From the NCBI GenBank assembly GCA_003141815.1, contig PLNQ01000056.1:1-35124 (forward strand): 35,124 nucleotides of DNA. Reading direction: 5' to 3'. Below are positions 1 to 9,444 of this stretch, in pieces. The number at the start of each line of letters is the position of its first letter. The stretch's first letter is position 1. This stretch comes from Acidimicrobiaceae bacterium (GTDB lineage: Bacteria > Actinomycetota > Acidimicrobiia > Acidimicrobiales > RAAP-2). Made by a program: the position numbers and the translations under genes. The notes below the pieces were generated by a model. That model did no database searches. It had not been told where the DNA came from and saw nothing but the letters and a program-made list of their open reading frames with translations.

Positions 1-2
1 CC

Positions 3-110
3 GACGTCGTTCAGTACAAGACCGCGACCGGCGCCACCATCATCCTCACGCCCGGTCAGACCTGGGTCGAACTCCTCAACACTGGAACCACCCTCACGGT
101 GACGAAGTAA
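3..110 (+). CDS. C-terminal fragment of a DUF3048-like (YerB-type) protein; 5' end outside window
   Basis: Open frame from window start: DVVQYKTATGATIILTPGQTWVELLNTGTTLTVTK*; resembles the G-x-x-I-x-L-x-P-G-x-T-W-V-E-L end of DUF3048 C-terminal domains. Confidence 0.45.
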   Translation, partial: DVVQYKTATGATIILTPGQTWVELLNTGTTLTVTK

Positions 111-531
111 CGAGCGACTCGAGTCGTACGAGGGTCGCCTCCATGAATCGCCGGTTCCTCTCGGGAAAGCCCATCGCCATGACGACGAGTCCCGCGGGGT
201 TGTCGTAGGTGAACGACTCGGTGATACGGGTGCCGCCCGGTACTTCTTCGAGGTCGTAGCGCCACACGCAGTGCACGAAGTGATGCCACGCAATGGACCT
301 GTTCTCGACGAAGTCGACCACGACGTTGCGGGTGAAGTACGGAACGCCGATCTTCATGTTCATCGCGAACGTCGCGCCCAAGAAGAGTCGTTCGGGTCCC
401 TCTCTCACTTCACGGAGCGAACCCGAACCGTCGAACGTGGCGTGTCGACGGGGGTCGGCGAGAAGAGCGAAGATTGCCGAAGCAGGTGCAGCCACGACGC
501 GCGCGGCGGCGACGGATCGGCGAAGGGCCAT
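94..531 (-). CDS. SRPBCC-family (polyketide cyclase/START-like) protein
   Basis: C-terminal 145 aa of the 94..1206 ORF, from MALRRSVAAARVVAAPASAIFALLADPRRH; typical SRPBCC start and WRYDLEEVPGGTRITESF. The longer ORF extension lies antisense to the hydrolase. Confidence 0.75.
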   Translation of the reverse strand: MALRRSVAAARVVAAPASAIFALLADPRRHATFDGSGSLREVREGPERLFLGATFAMNMKIGVPYFTRNVVVDFVENRSIAWHHFVHCVWRYDLEEVPGGTRITESFTYDNPAGLVVMAMGFPERNRRFMEATLVRLESLVTSSP

Positions 532-573
532 GGGCGAAGCGTATGGTGAGGGAAGTCGTTTGATCGGGGGCCC

Positions 574-1461
574 GTGACGTTTCGTGAACAACTCATCAAC
601 TTGCCTGATGGGCGAACCTTGGAAGTGGCGACGATGGGCAATCCCGCGGGCGACACCGTGTTCTTTCACCACGGCACACCGGGCTCGACCAAGACACTGT
701 TGGCCTTTGAACCGCTCACCGGAAGCGGGAAACTCTTCTTCGTCACGACGTCGCGAGCGGGTTACGGCGCGTCGACTCGTCGTGAAGGTAGGAACATCGC
801 GGCGGTCGTCGACGACACGCGCAGCGCACTCGACGCTCTCGGTCGCGAGTCGTACGTGGCCCTCGGCTGGTCGGGCGGGGGACCTCACGCGCTGGCCTGC
901 GCCGCGCTCGATGCGCCGCGTTGCCTGAAGGCCGTCACGTTGGCGAGCGTCGCGCCGACCGACGTGGACTTCGATTGGACTGAGGGCATGGGTCCAGAGA
1001 ACCTCGAAGAGTTCGCCTTGGCGAAAGAGGGCGGCCCCGCCTACGAGGCGTACATGGAGGCCACGTGCGCCTTCATGGCTGAAGTAGACGAAGACAACGT
1101 GATCGAGATGATGGCCGGTCTCTTGCCCGACGCCGATCGCGAGGTCCTTGAGGACGATCACGACCGCGAACTCTTCGCTACGGGCATACGCTACGGTTTC
1201 GTCCACGATTGGCGTGGCTACTTCGACGACAACGTCGCGTTCCTACTGCCCTGGGGCTTCGACCCCACGACCATTGACGTGCCCGTGGTGGTCTACTTCG
1301 GTGACGCCGACCTCATGGTGCCACCGACGCACGGTTCCTGGCTGTCGAAAAATGTGCCAAACGCCGTTGCGCGCCGCCACGCGCCCGAGGGTCACCTGTC
1401 GATCTTCTTGCGCCATCTCGACGAGATCGCGTCAGACCTCGCGTCGGCGTTCGTGTCGTAA
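574..1461 (+). CDS. alpha/beta hydrolase
   Basis: GTG start; FFHHGTPGS oxyanion region, GWSGGGPHAL nucleophile elbow (G-x-S-x-G), C-terminal GHLS histidine. Confidence 0.9.
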   Translation: MTFREQLINLPDGRTLEVATMGNPAGDTVFFHHGTPGSTKTLLAFEPLTGSGKLFFVTTSRAGYGASTRREGRNIAAVVDDTRSALDALGRESYVALGWSGGGPHALACAALDAPRCLKAVTLASVAPTDVDFDWTEGMGPENLEEFALAKEGGPAYEAYMEATCAFMAEVDEDNVIEMMAGLLPDADREVLEDDHDRELFATGIRYGFVHDWRGYFDDNVAFLLPWGFDPTTIDVPVVVYFGDADLMVPPTHGSWLSKNVPNAVARRHAPEGHLSIFLRHLDEIASDLASAFVS

Positions 1462-1488
1462 CGCCAATCGTTTCTAGACTCGTCTGAC

Positions 1489-2499
1489 ATGACGCGAATC
1501 GGCAATCTCTACGGCCCTGACGCCACCTTCCTCGGCGTACCTGCCGTGGACCCTGACGACGAGGCCCAGTGGTCGAAAGCGGTGGCCGCCATCATTGGCG
1601 CGCCCTTCGACGGGGGAACGTCGCACCGTCCGGGGTGTCGTTTCGGACCTCAAGCCATCCGTACGACGGACTATCTGCCCCACGACGGACGACGGCCCTC
1701 ACTCGCGCTCGGCGTCGATCCTTTAGTGGACCTCGGCGTCGTCGATCTCGGCGATGTGGCGATGCCCTCGGGTGACACCGTGCGTTCGTTGCAACTGCTC
1801 GAAGAGCGCGTGGCGATGGTCGCCAACGCCGGCGTCATTCCGATAATTCTCGGCGGCGACCACACGATCGCGCTGCCCGACGTGACGGGCGTCGCGCGCC
1901 ATGTCGGTTGGGGACGGGTTTCGGTGATTCACTTTGACGCGCACGCCGACACTGGCCAGACTCAGATGGGTTCTCTCTACGGACACGGCACCCCGATGCG
2001 CCGGCTCATCGAGTCGGGCGCCTGTCGCGGGGATCGCTTCTTGCAGATTGGTCTTCGGGGCTACTGGCCCGAGCCCGAGACGCTGGACTGGATGGCCGAA
2101 CAAGGTATGCGCTCGTTCGAGATGGGCGAGATCGTCGCGCGCGGTCTCGACGACGTGCTCGACGAGGCCCTCGACCTCGCCATGACCGACTGTGACGCCG
2201 TCTTCATGTCGATAGACGTCGACGTGGTCGATCCCGGTTCGGCGCCGGGCACGGGTACGCCGGAACCTGGTGGTCTCACGAGTCGCCAACTCTTGGACGC
2301 CGTGCGCCGTATCGCGATGAGCGTGCCCATCGCGGGCGTCGACGTCGTGGAGGTCGCGCCGCCCTACGACCACGCCGAGATCACGGCCTACCTCGGAAAC
2401 CGCATCGTGCTCGAAGCGCTGGGCGGCATCGCGTGGCGGCGTCGTGAGGAAAATGGCGACACCAACCGTCACCCGAGTGACCCGCTGCTCGATCGTTAG
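1489..2499 (+). CDS. agmatinase/arginase-family ureohydrolase
   Basis: Ureohydrolase metal motifs GGDHT, HFDAHAD and SIDVDVVDP; length 336 aa. Confidence 0.92.
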   Translation: MTRIGNLYGPDATFLGVPAVDPDDEAQWSKAVAAIIGAPFDGGTSHRPGCRFGPQAIRTTDYLPHDGRRPSLALGVDPLVDLGVVDLGDVAMPSGDTVRSLQLLEERVAMVANAGVIPIILGGDHTIALPDVTGVARHVGWGRVSVIHFDAHADTGQTQMGSLYGHGTPMRRLIESGACRGDRFLQIGLRGYWPEPETLDWMAEQGMRSFEMGEIVARGLDDVLDEALDLAMTDCDAVFMSIDVDVVDPGSAPGTGTPEPGGLTSRQLLDAVRRIAMSVPIAGVDVVEVAPPYDHAEITAYLGNRIVLEALGGIAWRRREENGDTNRHPSDPLLDR

Positions 2500-3866
2500 T
2501 CGCGCAGCGAATCGAGGATCTCGCGCACCATCGCTTCGGTCGTGTTGGGGTGCAAGAACGCGATGCGTCCCACCGTTTCGCCCTCCCACTTCGTGGGCGT
2601 GACGAAGGCGATCTGACTTCGAAGGAGTTCGTGACTCCACTCGTTATAGCGCTCGGCGCTCCAGCCCTTTCGACGAAAGAGCACGATGGAGAGACTCGAG
2701 GGTCGAACCATCTCGAGGTGGTCGCTCTCGATGATGAGTTCTTGCGTACGTTGTGCGAGGTCGATGGCGCTCTGCACGGCCGACTCGTAGGCAGCCGTGC
2801 CGTTGGTGACGAGGGAGAACCAAAAGGGCAGCCCTCGCGCGCGACGCGAAAGGTGGATGCCAAAGTCCGAGGGGTTCCACTCGTACTCTTCGTCGGTTCC
2901 CTCGTGCAGGACGTCTAAGTAGCTGGCCTGTTGGGCGAGGACCTTTCTCGCCACCGTCGGGTTTCGGTAGAGCAACGCGCAACAGTCGAGCGGCGCGAAG
3001 AGCCACTTGTGCGGGTCCACGATGAAACTGTCGGCGTGGCGAATACCCGTGAAGAGGTGGCGATGCGTGGAGGAGAAGATCGCCGCGCCCCCGTAGGCTC
3101 CGTCGATGTGAAACCAGAGGTCGTTGTCGCGCGCGAAACTGCCGAGCCCCTCGAGGTCGTCCACGATGCCGGCGTTCGTAGTGCCGGCCGTCGCGACGAC
3201 GCCGATGACGTTCTCGGGGTGGGGATCGGCCGCAAGCGCCAACTCCAAGGACTCACGGGTGAAACGGTGATCGTCGGTGGCGACGGTGAGCGTCGCGACG
3301 TCCAAGACGTGCAGCGCATTACCGATGCTCGAGTGCGCGTCTTCGGAGATGGCGAAGCGAACGTCACGGGGGTTCAACGCCGGACGCTTGGCGCGTCCGA
3401 CGTCGCGCGCCACCGTAAGGCTCGAGAGATTGCCAATGGAGCCACCGGAAACGAAGGCTCCGCCAGAATCCGCGGGCATGCCCGCGGTGTCAGCAATGAA
3501 TTCCAACGCCTGGTTCTCAGCGACGACGACGCCGCTCGACTCGAGCCAACTGGTGCCGTTCAGTCCCGAACACGCGACGACCATGTCGAAGAGGAGTGAG
3601 TTCTTGGTGGGGGCGTTCGGAATGAAGGCGAGGAAGCCTGGCGAGTCGATGGAGACGACGGCCGGCGCGAGCGTCTCCTCGAAGAACTCGAGCACCTCTT
3701 TGGCGTTTCGCCCTTCGGGTCGGATGAGCCCCTTCATCAATTCGGGCGCGACGGGGTGCAGACTGCCGTAGTCGAGGGGCACCGGGTCCATCGAGAGTCG
3801 TTCGCGGCAGTACGCGAAGACGGCGTCACCGAGTGCGGCGTCGAACTCAAACATCTCGTTTCCCAT
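2496..3866 (-). CDS. PLP-dependent decarboxylase (group II; aromatic amino acid/glutamate decarboxylase-like)
   Basis: VSGGSIGNL..., HIDGAYGG, SFIVDPHKWLF (PLP lysine) motifs. Start taken at MGNEMFEF; the ORF track extends further upstream without support. Confidence 0.88.
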   Translation of the reverse strand: MGNEMFEFDAALGDAVFAYCRERLSMDPVPLDYGSLHPVAPELMKGLIRPEGRNAKEVLEFFEETLAPAVVSIDSPGFLAFIPNAPTKNSLLFDMVVACSGLNGTSWLESSGVVVAENQALEFIADTAGMPADSGGAFVSGGSIGNLSSLTVARDVGRAKRPALNPRDVRFAISEDAHSSIGNALHVLDVATLTVATDDHRFTRESLELALAADPHPENVIGVVATAGTTNAGIVDDLEGLGSFARDNDLWFHIDGAYGGAAIFSSTHRHLFTGIRHADSFIVDPHKWLFAPLDCCALLYRNPTVARKVLAQQASYLDVLHEGTDEEYEWNPSDFGIHLSRRARGLPFWFSLVTNGTAAYESAVQSAIDLAQRTQELIIESDHLEMVRPSSLSIVLFRRKGWSAERYNEWSHELLRSQIAFVTPTKWEGETVGRIAFLHPNTTEAMVREILDSLRD

Positions 3867-3969
3867 GGCACCCCTTTCGGTTTTGGTCCGTTGCCATCGT
3901 ACGGCCTCAAACGATGTCCTCCGAGCCCCGTCGAATGGGACATTTTGGATGACGAAGTAACATCCCGAC

Positions 3970-4884
3970 ATGGAAAGCGCCCACGTTGGCTACCTCGGAC
4001 CCGAGGGCTCGTTCTCGCACGAGGCCGTCACCACGCTCGAAAACGCTGAGCCCGTGGCCTACTCGTCGCTCGAGGACCTCCTCGGCGCGGTAGCGGACGG
4101 GTCCCTCGCTCAGGGGCTCGTGCCCTTGGAGAACGCGCTCGAGGGCACGGTGTCGGCGACGATCGACGGGCTGGTGTTCAATCACGATCTCATCATCCTT
4201 CAAGAGATCGTGCTGCCCATCCATATGCACCTCCTGGCTCGTCCGGGCGTGGGATTGAACGACGTCACGGTCGTGCGGAGCTACGTGCACGCACTGGCCC
4301 AAGTACGCGACTTTCTCCACTCGAAGGGCCTCATCAGCGCCGAGACGACGTCCACCTCACAGGCGGCGCGCGACGTCGCGGAATCGAACGAACCGTGGGC
4401 GGCCGTGGGCTCGGCCCTCGCGGGCAAGTTATTCGGGCTCGACGTCGTCGCGGCCGACATTGAAGATCACCCTGACAACGCCACTCGCTTCGTGCTCGTC
4501 GGACGAGAGACCGTCACCGCGCCTACCGGCCACGACCGCACGACAATCGTCTGTTTTCAAGACGCGGACCGCCCCGGATCGCTGTACGCGATTCTCGGTC
4601 GCTTCGCCGCGCGTGACATCAACTTGACGAAACTCGAGAGTCGACCAACGAAGCGGGGTCTTGGCGACTACTGCTTCGTCATCGAGTTTGAAGGTCACGT
4701 CGCCGACGATGTCGTCGCTGACTGTCTCACCGATCTCCAGGCGCATCTCGCGCGCGTGAAGTTTCTCGGTTCCTACCCCGTCACCGGCGAGGGTGCACGT
4801 GACCGACGCGAAGAGGTGGGAGAGGCTCGTAGGTCCGCGGCAAAGTGGATGGAGGCTATCCGCGCCCGCGTGCACCCTTCGTAG
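3970..4884 (+). CDS. pheA: prephenate dehydratase
   Basis: GYLGPEGSFSHEA start, VPLENALEGTV, and C-terminal ACT domain with PGSLYAILGRFAARDINLTKLESRPTK. Confidence 0.95.
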   Translation: MESAHVGYLGPEGSFSHEAVTTLENAEPVAYSSLEDLLGAVADGSLAQGLVPLENALEGTVSATIDGLVFNHDLIILQEIVLPIHMHLLARPGVGLNDVTVVRSYVHALAQVRDFLHSKGLISAETTSTSQAARDVAESNEPWAAVGSALAGKLFGLDVVAADIEDHPDNATRFVLVGRETVTAPTGHDRTTIVCFQDADRPGSLYAILGRFAARDINLTKLESRPTKRGLGDYCFVIEFEGHVADDVVADCLTDLQAHLARVKFLGSYPVTGEGARDRREEVGEARRSAAKWMEAIRARVHPS

Positions 4885-5031
4885 ATTCGCCGCATTGATC
4901 GTTGGCGCCACGGTGAGGACCGGGTGACGCGATCAAGCCCTCGCATTCGTAGTCACGACGTGGTAAATATTGCTGGTGCCATGAGAAACGTCGTGTGCGA
5001 CGTCGCGACGGATGAACCGAGGAGACTGAGC

Positions 5032-5427
5032 GTGACCTACGACTTTGAAGTTTCGGATGAGATTCCCGCGTCGCCCGAGGGTATCTACGCGGCGTGGATG
5101 TCGAGTGAGCGACACTCCGCAATGACCGGCGCTGAAGCACACGTTGGTCCAGCGGTTGGTGACGAGTTTGACGCGTGGGATGGCTACATCCACGGAAAGA
5201 CCCTCGAACTCGAGCCGTCTCGTCGCATCGTCCAATCGTGGCGTTCGACGCAGTTCACCGACAATGATGAAGACTCTCGGATTGAAGTCCTGCTCGACGG
5301 CAACGACGACGCGACGCTCGTCACGGTTCGTCACAGCAACGTGCCCGCCGATCATCGGGGCTACGAAGACAGTGGCTGGCAACAGAGTTACTTCACACCA
5401 ATGAAGGCGTACTTCGACGCGAAGTAG
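5032..5427 (+). CDS. SRPBCC/AHSA1-type domain protein
   Basis: VSDEIPASPEGIYAAWMSSERHSAMTG...GDEFDAWDGYIHGKTLELEPSRRIVQSWR is a typical AHSA1 layout. Start could also be in-frame at 4981 or 4924. Confidence 0.8.
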   Translation: MTYDFEVSDEIPASPEGIYAAWMSSERHSAMTGAEAHVGPAVGDEFDAWDGYIHGKTLELEPSRRIVQSWRSTQFTDNDEDSRIEVLLDGNDDATLVTVRHSNVPADHRGYEDSGWQQSYFTPMKAYFDAK

Positions 5428-5537
5428 TTCGCCGACACCATTCGTTGAACTATCTGACGCCGAACGAGTACGAGAAATAACCCAAAACCAGACCCAACTC
5501 TTATAAGCGTGGTCTAGCCAATGGGGTCAAGCACAAT

Positions 5538-5625
5538 TGGCGGAGGGAGTGGGATTTGAACCCACGGTGGGCAAGCCCACGCCGGTTTTCAAGACCGGTA
5601 CATTCGTCCGCTCTGTCATCCCTCC
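5538..5625 (-). tRNA. tRNA-Ser (anticodon UGA), CCA encoded
   Basis: Minus strand: acceptor GGAGGGA/TCCCTCC, anticodon stem-loop CCGGT-CTTGAAA-ACCGG, long variable arm, T-arm GTGGGTTCAAATCCCAC, discriminator G then CCA. Confidence 0.93.
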
Positions 5626-5667
5626 GGGGACAACCTTACAGTGCGCGTCCTAATTGGACCCACCGGC

Positions 5668-7198
5668 TTACCTTGATCGACTGAGCCAAGTGGCTCGGTG
5701 ATTCTTGTTCACCGTCCGACTTCCCAGACGATGATCCGTCTGAGTCCTCGGTTCCGACCCAGTGCCCTCATCACGGTGTCGTGATGTTTGTGCGGGTGAC
5801 GATCGGCTCTTCCCGCGTACTTGGCGGTGCAGATTCGTGTAGGGAATCAGTCTGTTGAGACGAGCAGCGCGCGACTTCTCTGTCTGTCTGGTTGGTGACG
5901 GCTCGTCCGGTCGCCAGCGAGCGAGGTTGATGGCTGCGTTGAGGTCGCGGTCAATGGCCAGACCACAGACGTTGCACGAGTAGGTTCGCTCCGACAGGTT
6001 GAGCTCGCCCTTGACCTCGCCGCAACCCGAGCACGTTTTGGAACTCGGAAAGAATCGGTCGGCCACTCGAACCTCGACGCCGTGCCATTTGGCCTTGTAA
6101 AGGATCTGGTCAAAGAGTTCTCCCATCGCGGCGTCCGAGATGGACCTGGCCAGATGTCGGTTCCTCATCATGCCTGCGACGCAGAGGTCTTCGAGTACGA
6201 CCACTTGTGCTCTGGTCACCAAAGTTTTCGATGCCTCGTGAACCAGATGTCGTCGGGTGTTGGCAACTTTCCGGTGAGTCTTCGCGAGTCGGGCGCGTGC
6301 TCGTTGGCGGCCCTTGGACCCCGGTGTGGTTCTGGCCAGGGCTTGGTTGGCCGCCTTGAGCGTGCGCTGCGCTTTTCTCAATGTTTTCACCCCCTCAAAG
6401 TCCTCGAAGGGAGTACCGTTCGCGTCCGCGGCGACACAGAGAGACGTGATCCCACGGTCGACGCCCACGGGAACGCGGTGGCGGGTTCTACGACTTCGTT
6501 CGGCTTGGTGCAGTTCGGCCGCGACGCCGGTCAGCGACACGGTCCAACGTCCCGCGCGTTCGGTGAGCGTTGCCGAGTACACGTGAAAGCGACCGGCGTC
6601 GATCATGCGGCGAATCTTGCGCGGGGGCCCGAAGAGCTTCACCGGACCGATCTTAGGAAGCCGAAGGTGTGTGGGATCGCTGAACCGGATGAGTTGGCTC
6701 ATTGGAGATTGACCGGACGTTGCGCGATTGCGCAGACGAAAGCTCGGCGTCACCTTTCCTTTGGCCCGAAATCGAGGAAAACCTAAGGAAACTCCACTTC
6801 GCTCACCTCGACGCGACGCGGCGAAATTCGCGAGCGCCCGGGCCGCCGTCCACGCTGGCGCACTCGAAGACGTCTCCGGGCAACTCGTGACGCCAGGAAA
6901 GGCCTCGGGTTCCGTCTTCGTTGATTGGAGAGTCGTCGGACTTCCCATTCTTCCAGGCGTTGAATTCGTTGATGAAGGAGAACCCCGACCACGAGAGCGA
7001 GGGAGTAAGGAGTTCGAACGGGACTCCACTATCCGAGGCTGCTTCTAGCTCAGTCGACCTGGCATCCAGGTTGGCCTTCACGCGAGCCAGGTGGTGATTC
7101 ACGGTGAAGCGGCGAGCGCCGGCGCACTTGGCGAGGAGTATCCGCTGTTCAACGTTGGGATCAAGAGCGAACTGGAACGTGACGGCCCGCGAGAGCAC
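5668..7198 (-). pseudogene. tnpB: IS200/IS605-family OrfB/TnpB (RNA-guided nuclease homologue), interrupted by a 1-nt frameshift near 6847
   Basis: N-terminal part in one frame (VTFQFALDPNVEQRILLAKCAGARRFTVNHHLARVKANLD...GLSWRHELPGDVFECASVD), continuing in another (AARALANFAASRRGERSGVSLGFPRFRAKGK...GVDRGI...VVLEDL...CSGCG..CNVCGLAIDRDLNAAINLA). Confidence 0.85.
5725..5786 (-). other. Candidate structured RNA region (omegaRNA-like) overlapping the tnpB 3' end
   Basis: Two perfect inverted repeats: CAGACG-ATGATC-CGTCTG (5725-5742) and CATCACG-GTGT-CGTGATG (5769-5786). Confidence 0.3.
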
Positions 7199-7337
7199 TT
7201 GGCCGGTGTGCGAGATTGATGCTGTTGCCAGAAACGTCGTCACCAGATTCAGTCTCGGCCCTAGGTGTGACATGGGACGAATGTCTGGATGAATTCCGAC
7301 TGGCTTTTCTACGTTGAAGCCGGACGGATTTGACCGT

Positions 7338-7514
7338 CTAAGAACCTCCGAGAGGAACGGTCAGCACCGGTGCAAAGTGGAACGAGACGTCGGGCACGGC
7401 GTAGACGACGTGTCGAAGGTCGGTTCCGTGTTTCGATCCTCGTTTGGATGGAATCAACAGCAAGGGTTCCAACAAGGTCCACTGGGCGTCAGTCAGATCA
7501 CTCAAATGGACCAC
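7338..7514 (-). pseudogene. N-terminal remnant of an IS5/IS4-type transposase
   Basis: Minus-strand translation HLSDLTDAQWTLLEPLLLIPSKRGSKHGTDLRHVVYAVPDVSFHFAPVLTVPLGGS*; LTDAQWxLLEPLL is the usual IS5-family N-terminus; truncated at about 55 aa. Confidence 0.7.
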
Positions 7515-7587
7515 GACTCGATGGTGCCGGTCCGTGGCACTTGGCGCACTTGCTAAATAGAACTCAGCCTCTTAGTTGAATGGCCCT

Positions 7588-9405
7588 CTAGCCCTTTTTG
7601 CGCAGACGGTGACGAGATGCCACGTCGAGCACAACTTTGCGTAGTCGCACTGACTTGGGCGTCACTTCCACGGCCTCGTCGTCAGCGATGAACTCCAACG
7701 CCTGTTCGAGCGAGAAGATGGTGGGCGGCGCGATCTTCTCGGTGTTGTCGCTACCCGAAGCGCGCATGTTCGTGAGCTTCTTCTCTTTGGTGGGATTGAC
7801 GTTCATCTCGTCGGAGCGCGCGTTCTCGCCGACGATCATGCCCTCGTACACCTCAACGCCGGGTCCAACGAAGAGCACGCCGCGCTGCTCGAGGTCGAGC
7901 AGCGCATTGCCCGTCGTGTCGCCGCGACGGTCCGCGACGAGCGTGCCCTTTTGGCGCAGACGAATGTCCCCGTACCACGGGTCGTAGCCGTCGAAGGTGG
8001 AGTGCATTATGCCCGCGCCGCGCGTCTCAGTCATGAATTCGGTGCGAATCCCGACGAGGCCGCGTGCGGGGATGCGCCACTCCATGCGCACCCAACCAGT
8101 GCCGTGGTTCACGAGGTCGAGCATCGTTCCCTTGCGTGTGGCGAGAAGGGTGTTGATGGGTCCGACGAAGTCGTCGGGCGCGTCGATGGTGACGTGCTCC
8201 ATTGGCTCGTGCAGCTTCTCTTTGATCATGCGCGTGACGACCTGGGGCTTGCCAACCGTGAGTTCGAAGCCTTCACGGCGCATTGTCTCGATGAGGACGG
8301 CGAGTTGGAGTTCGCCGCGTCCTTGCACCTCCCAGGCGTCGGGACGATCAGTGGGCAGGACTCGCAGCGCCACGTTGCCGACGAGTTCCTTGTCGAGACG
8401 GTCCTTCACCATGCGCGCCGTGAGGAGTTTCCCTTCGGTGCCCGCGAGGGGTGAGGTGTTGATGCCAATCGTCATCGAGAGACTCGGCTCGTCGACGTGC
8501 AAGGGCTCTAAGGGTTCGGGGTTTTCGGGGTCGGCCAAGGTCTCACCAATGGTGATGTCCTCGAAACCCGCCACGGCGACGATGTCGCCCGGTCCCGCGC
8601 TCTGGGCCGGCACGCGTTCAAGCGCCTCGGTGATGAAGAGTTCGGTGACCTTGGCGTGTTCAATGGTGCCGTCGATGCGACACCAGGCCACGCGCTGACC
8701 ACGCTCTAAGTTCCCGTTGATCACGCGACACAGGGCGAGGCGTCCGAGGTAGGGCGACGCGTCGAGGTTGCACACGAGGGCCTGGAGTCCGTGTCCCTCT
8801 TCGTATTCGGGCGCGGGCACGTAGTCGGCAATGGTCTGAAAGAGGGGGGTGAGGTCGTCGGTGACGACATCGGGGTCCAGAGAGGCCCAGCCCTGGCGGG
8901 CACTCGCGTAGAGGATGGGGAACGAGATCTGGTGCTCGTCGGCGTCGAGGTCGAGAAAGAGATTCTCCACTTCCGCGACGACCTCGGTGACGCGCGCGTC
9001 GGGTCGGTCCACCTTGTTGATGACGAGCACGACCGGAAGGCGCTTTTCCAGGGTCTTGCGCAGCACGAAGCGGGTCTGGGGCAGGGGGCCCTCAGCCGCG
9101 TCGACGAGAAGGATGACAGCGTCGACCATGGCCAGCCCGCGCTCAACCTCCCCACCGAAGTCCGCGTGACCTGGGGTATCGATGATATTGATCGTCAGGC
9201 CGTTCCACTTGACGGCGGTGTTCTTCGCGAGGATGGTAATGCCCTTTTCGCGCTCAAGGTCGCCCGAGTCCATGACCCGGTCGGTCATCTCCTCGTGGGC
9301 CGTGAAGGAGCCCGTTTGGCGGAGCATTTTGTCCACCAACGTCGTCTTTCCGTGGTCGACGTGGGCGATGATGGCAATATTTCTAAGGGAAGTTCGTAGC
9401 GACAT
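7588..9405 (-). CDS. typA: translational GTPase TypA/BipA
   Basis: RNIAIIAHVDHGKTTLVDKMLRQTG, DTPGHADFGGEVER, NKVDRPDAR; full-length ~605 aa with the TypA C-terminal region (MRASGSDNTEKIAPP). Confidence 0.97.
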   Translation of the reverse strand: MSLRTSLRNIAIIAHVDHGKTTLVDKMLRQTGSFTAHEEMTDRVMDSGDLEREKGITILAKNTAVKWNGLTINIIDTPGHADFGGEVERGLAMVDAVILLVDAAEGPLPQTRFVLRKTLEKRLPVVLVINKVDRPDARVTEVVAEVENLFLDLDADEHQISFPILYASARQGWASLDPDVVTDDLTPLFQTIADYVPAPEYEEGHGLQALVCNLDASPYLGRLALCRVINGNLERGQRVAWCRIDGTIEHAKVTELFITEALERVPAQSAGPGDIVAVAGFEDITIGETLADPENPEPLEPLHVDEPSLSMTIGINTSPLAGTEGKLLTARMVKDRLDKELVGNVALRVLPTDRPDAWEVQGRGELQLAVLIETMRREGFELTVGKPQVVTRMIKEKLHEPMEHVTIDAPDDFVGPINTLLATRKGTMLDLVNHGTGWVRMEWRIPARGLVGIRTEFMTETRGAGIMHSTFDGYDPWYGDIRLRQKGTLVADRRGDTTGNALLDLEQRGVLFVGPGVEVYEGMIVGENARSDEMNVNPTKEKKLTNMRASGSDNTEKIAPPTIFSLEQALEFIADDEAVEVTPKSVRLRKVVLDVASRHRLRKKG

Positions 9406-9444
9406 GACTGAACCACGCTAGTAGGCGGGGCCCTTCGTCAAAAC

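Noticed and set aside
1723-2640. 305-aa ORF antisense to the agmatinase gene
   Set aside because: High-GC mirror ORF; rich in R/H/D/V with no recognisable domain, fully overlapping a well-supported gene.
7515-7556. CAKCH (C-x-x-C-H) heme-like motif on the minus strand upstream of the IS5 remnant
   Set aside because: A short frame that stops after about 16 residues (CAKCHGPAPSSRGPFE*); no cytochrome context, most likely chance.
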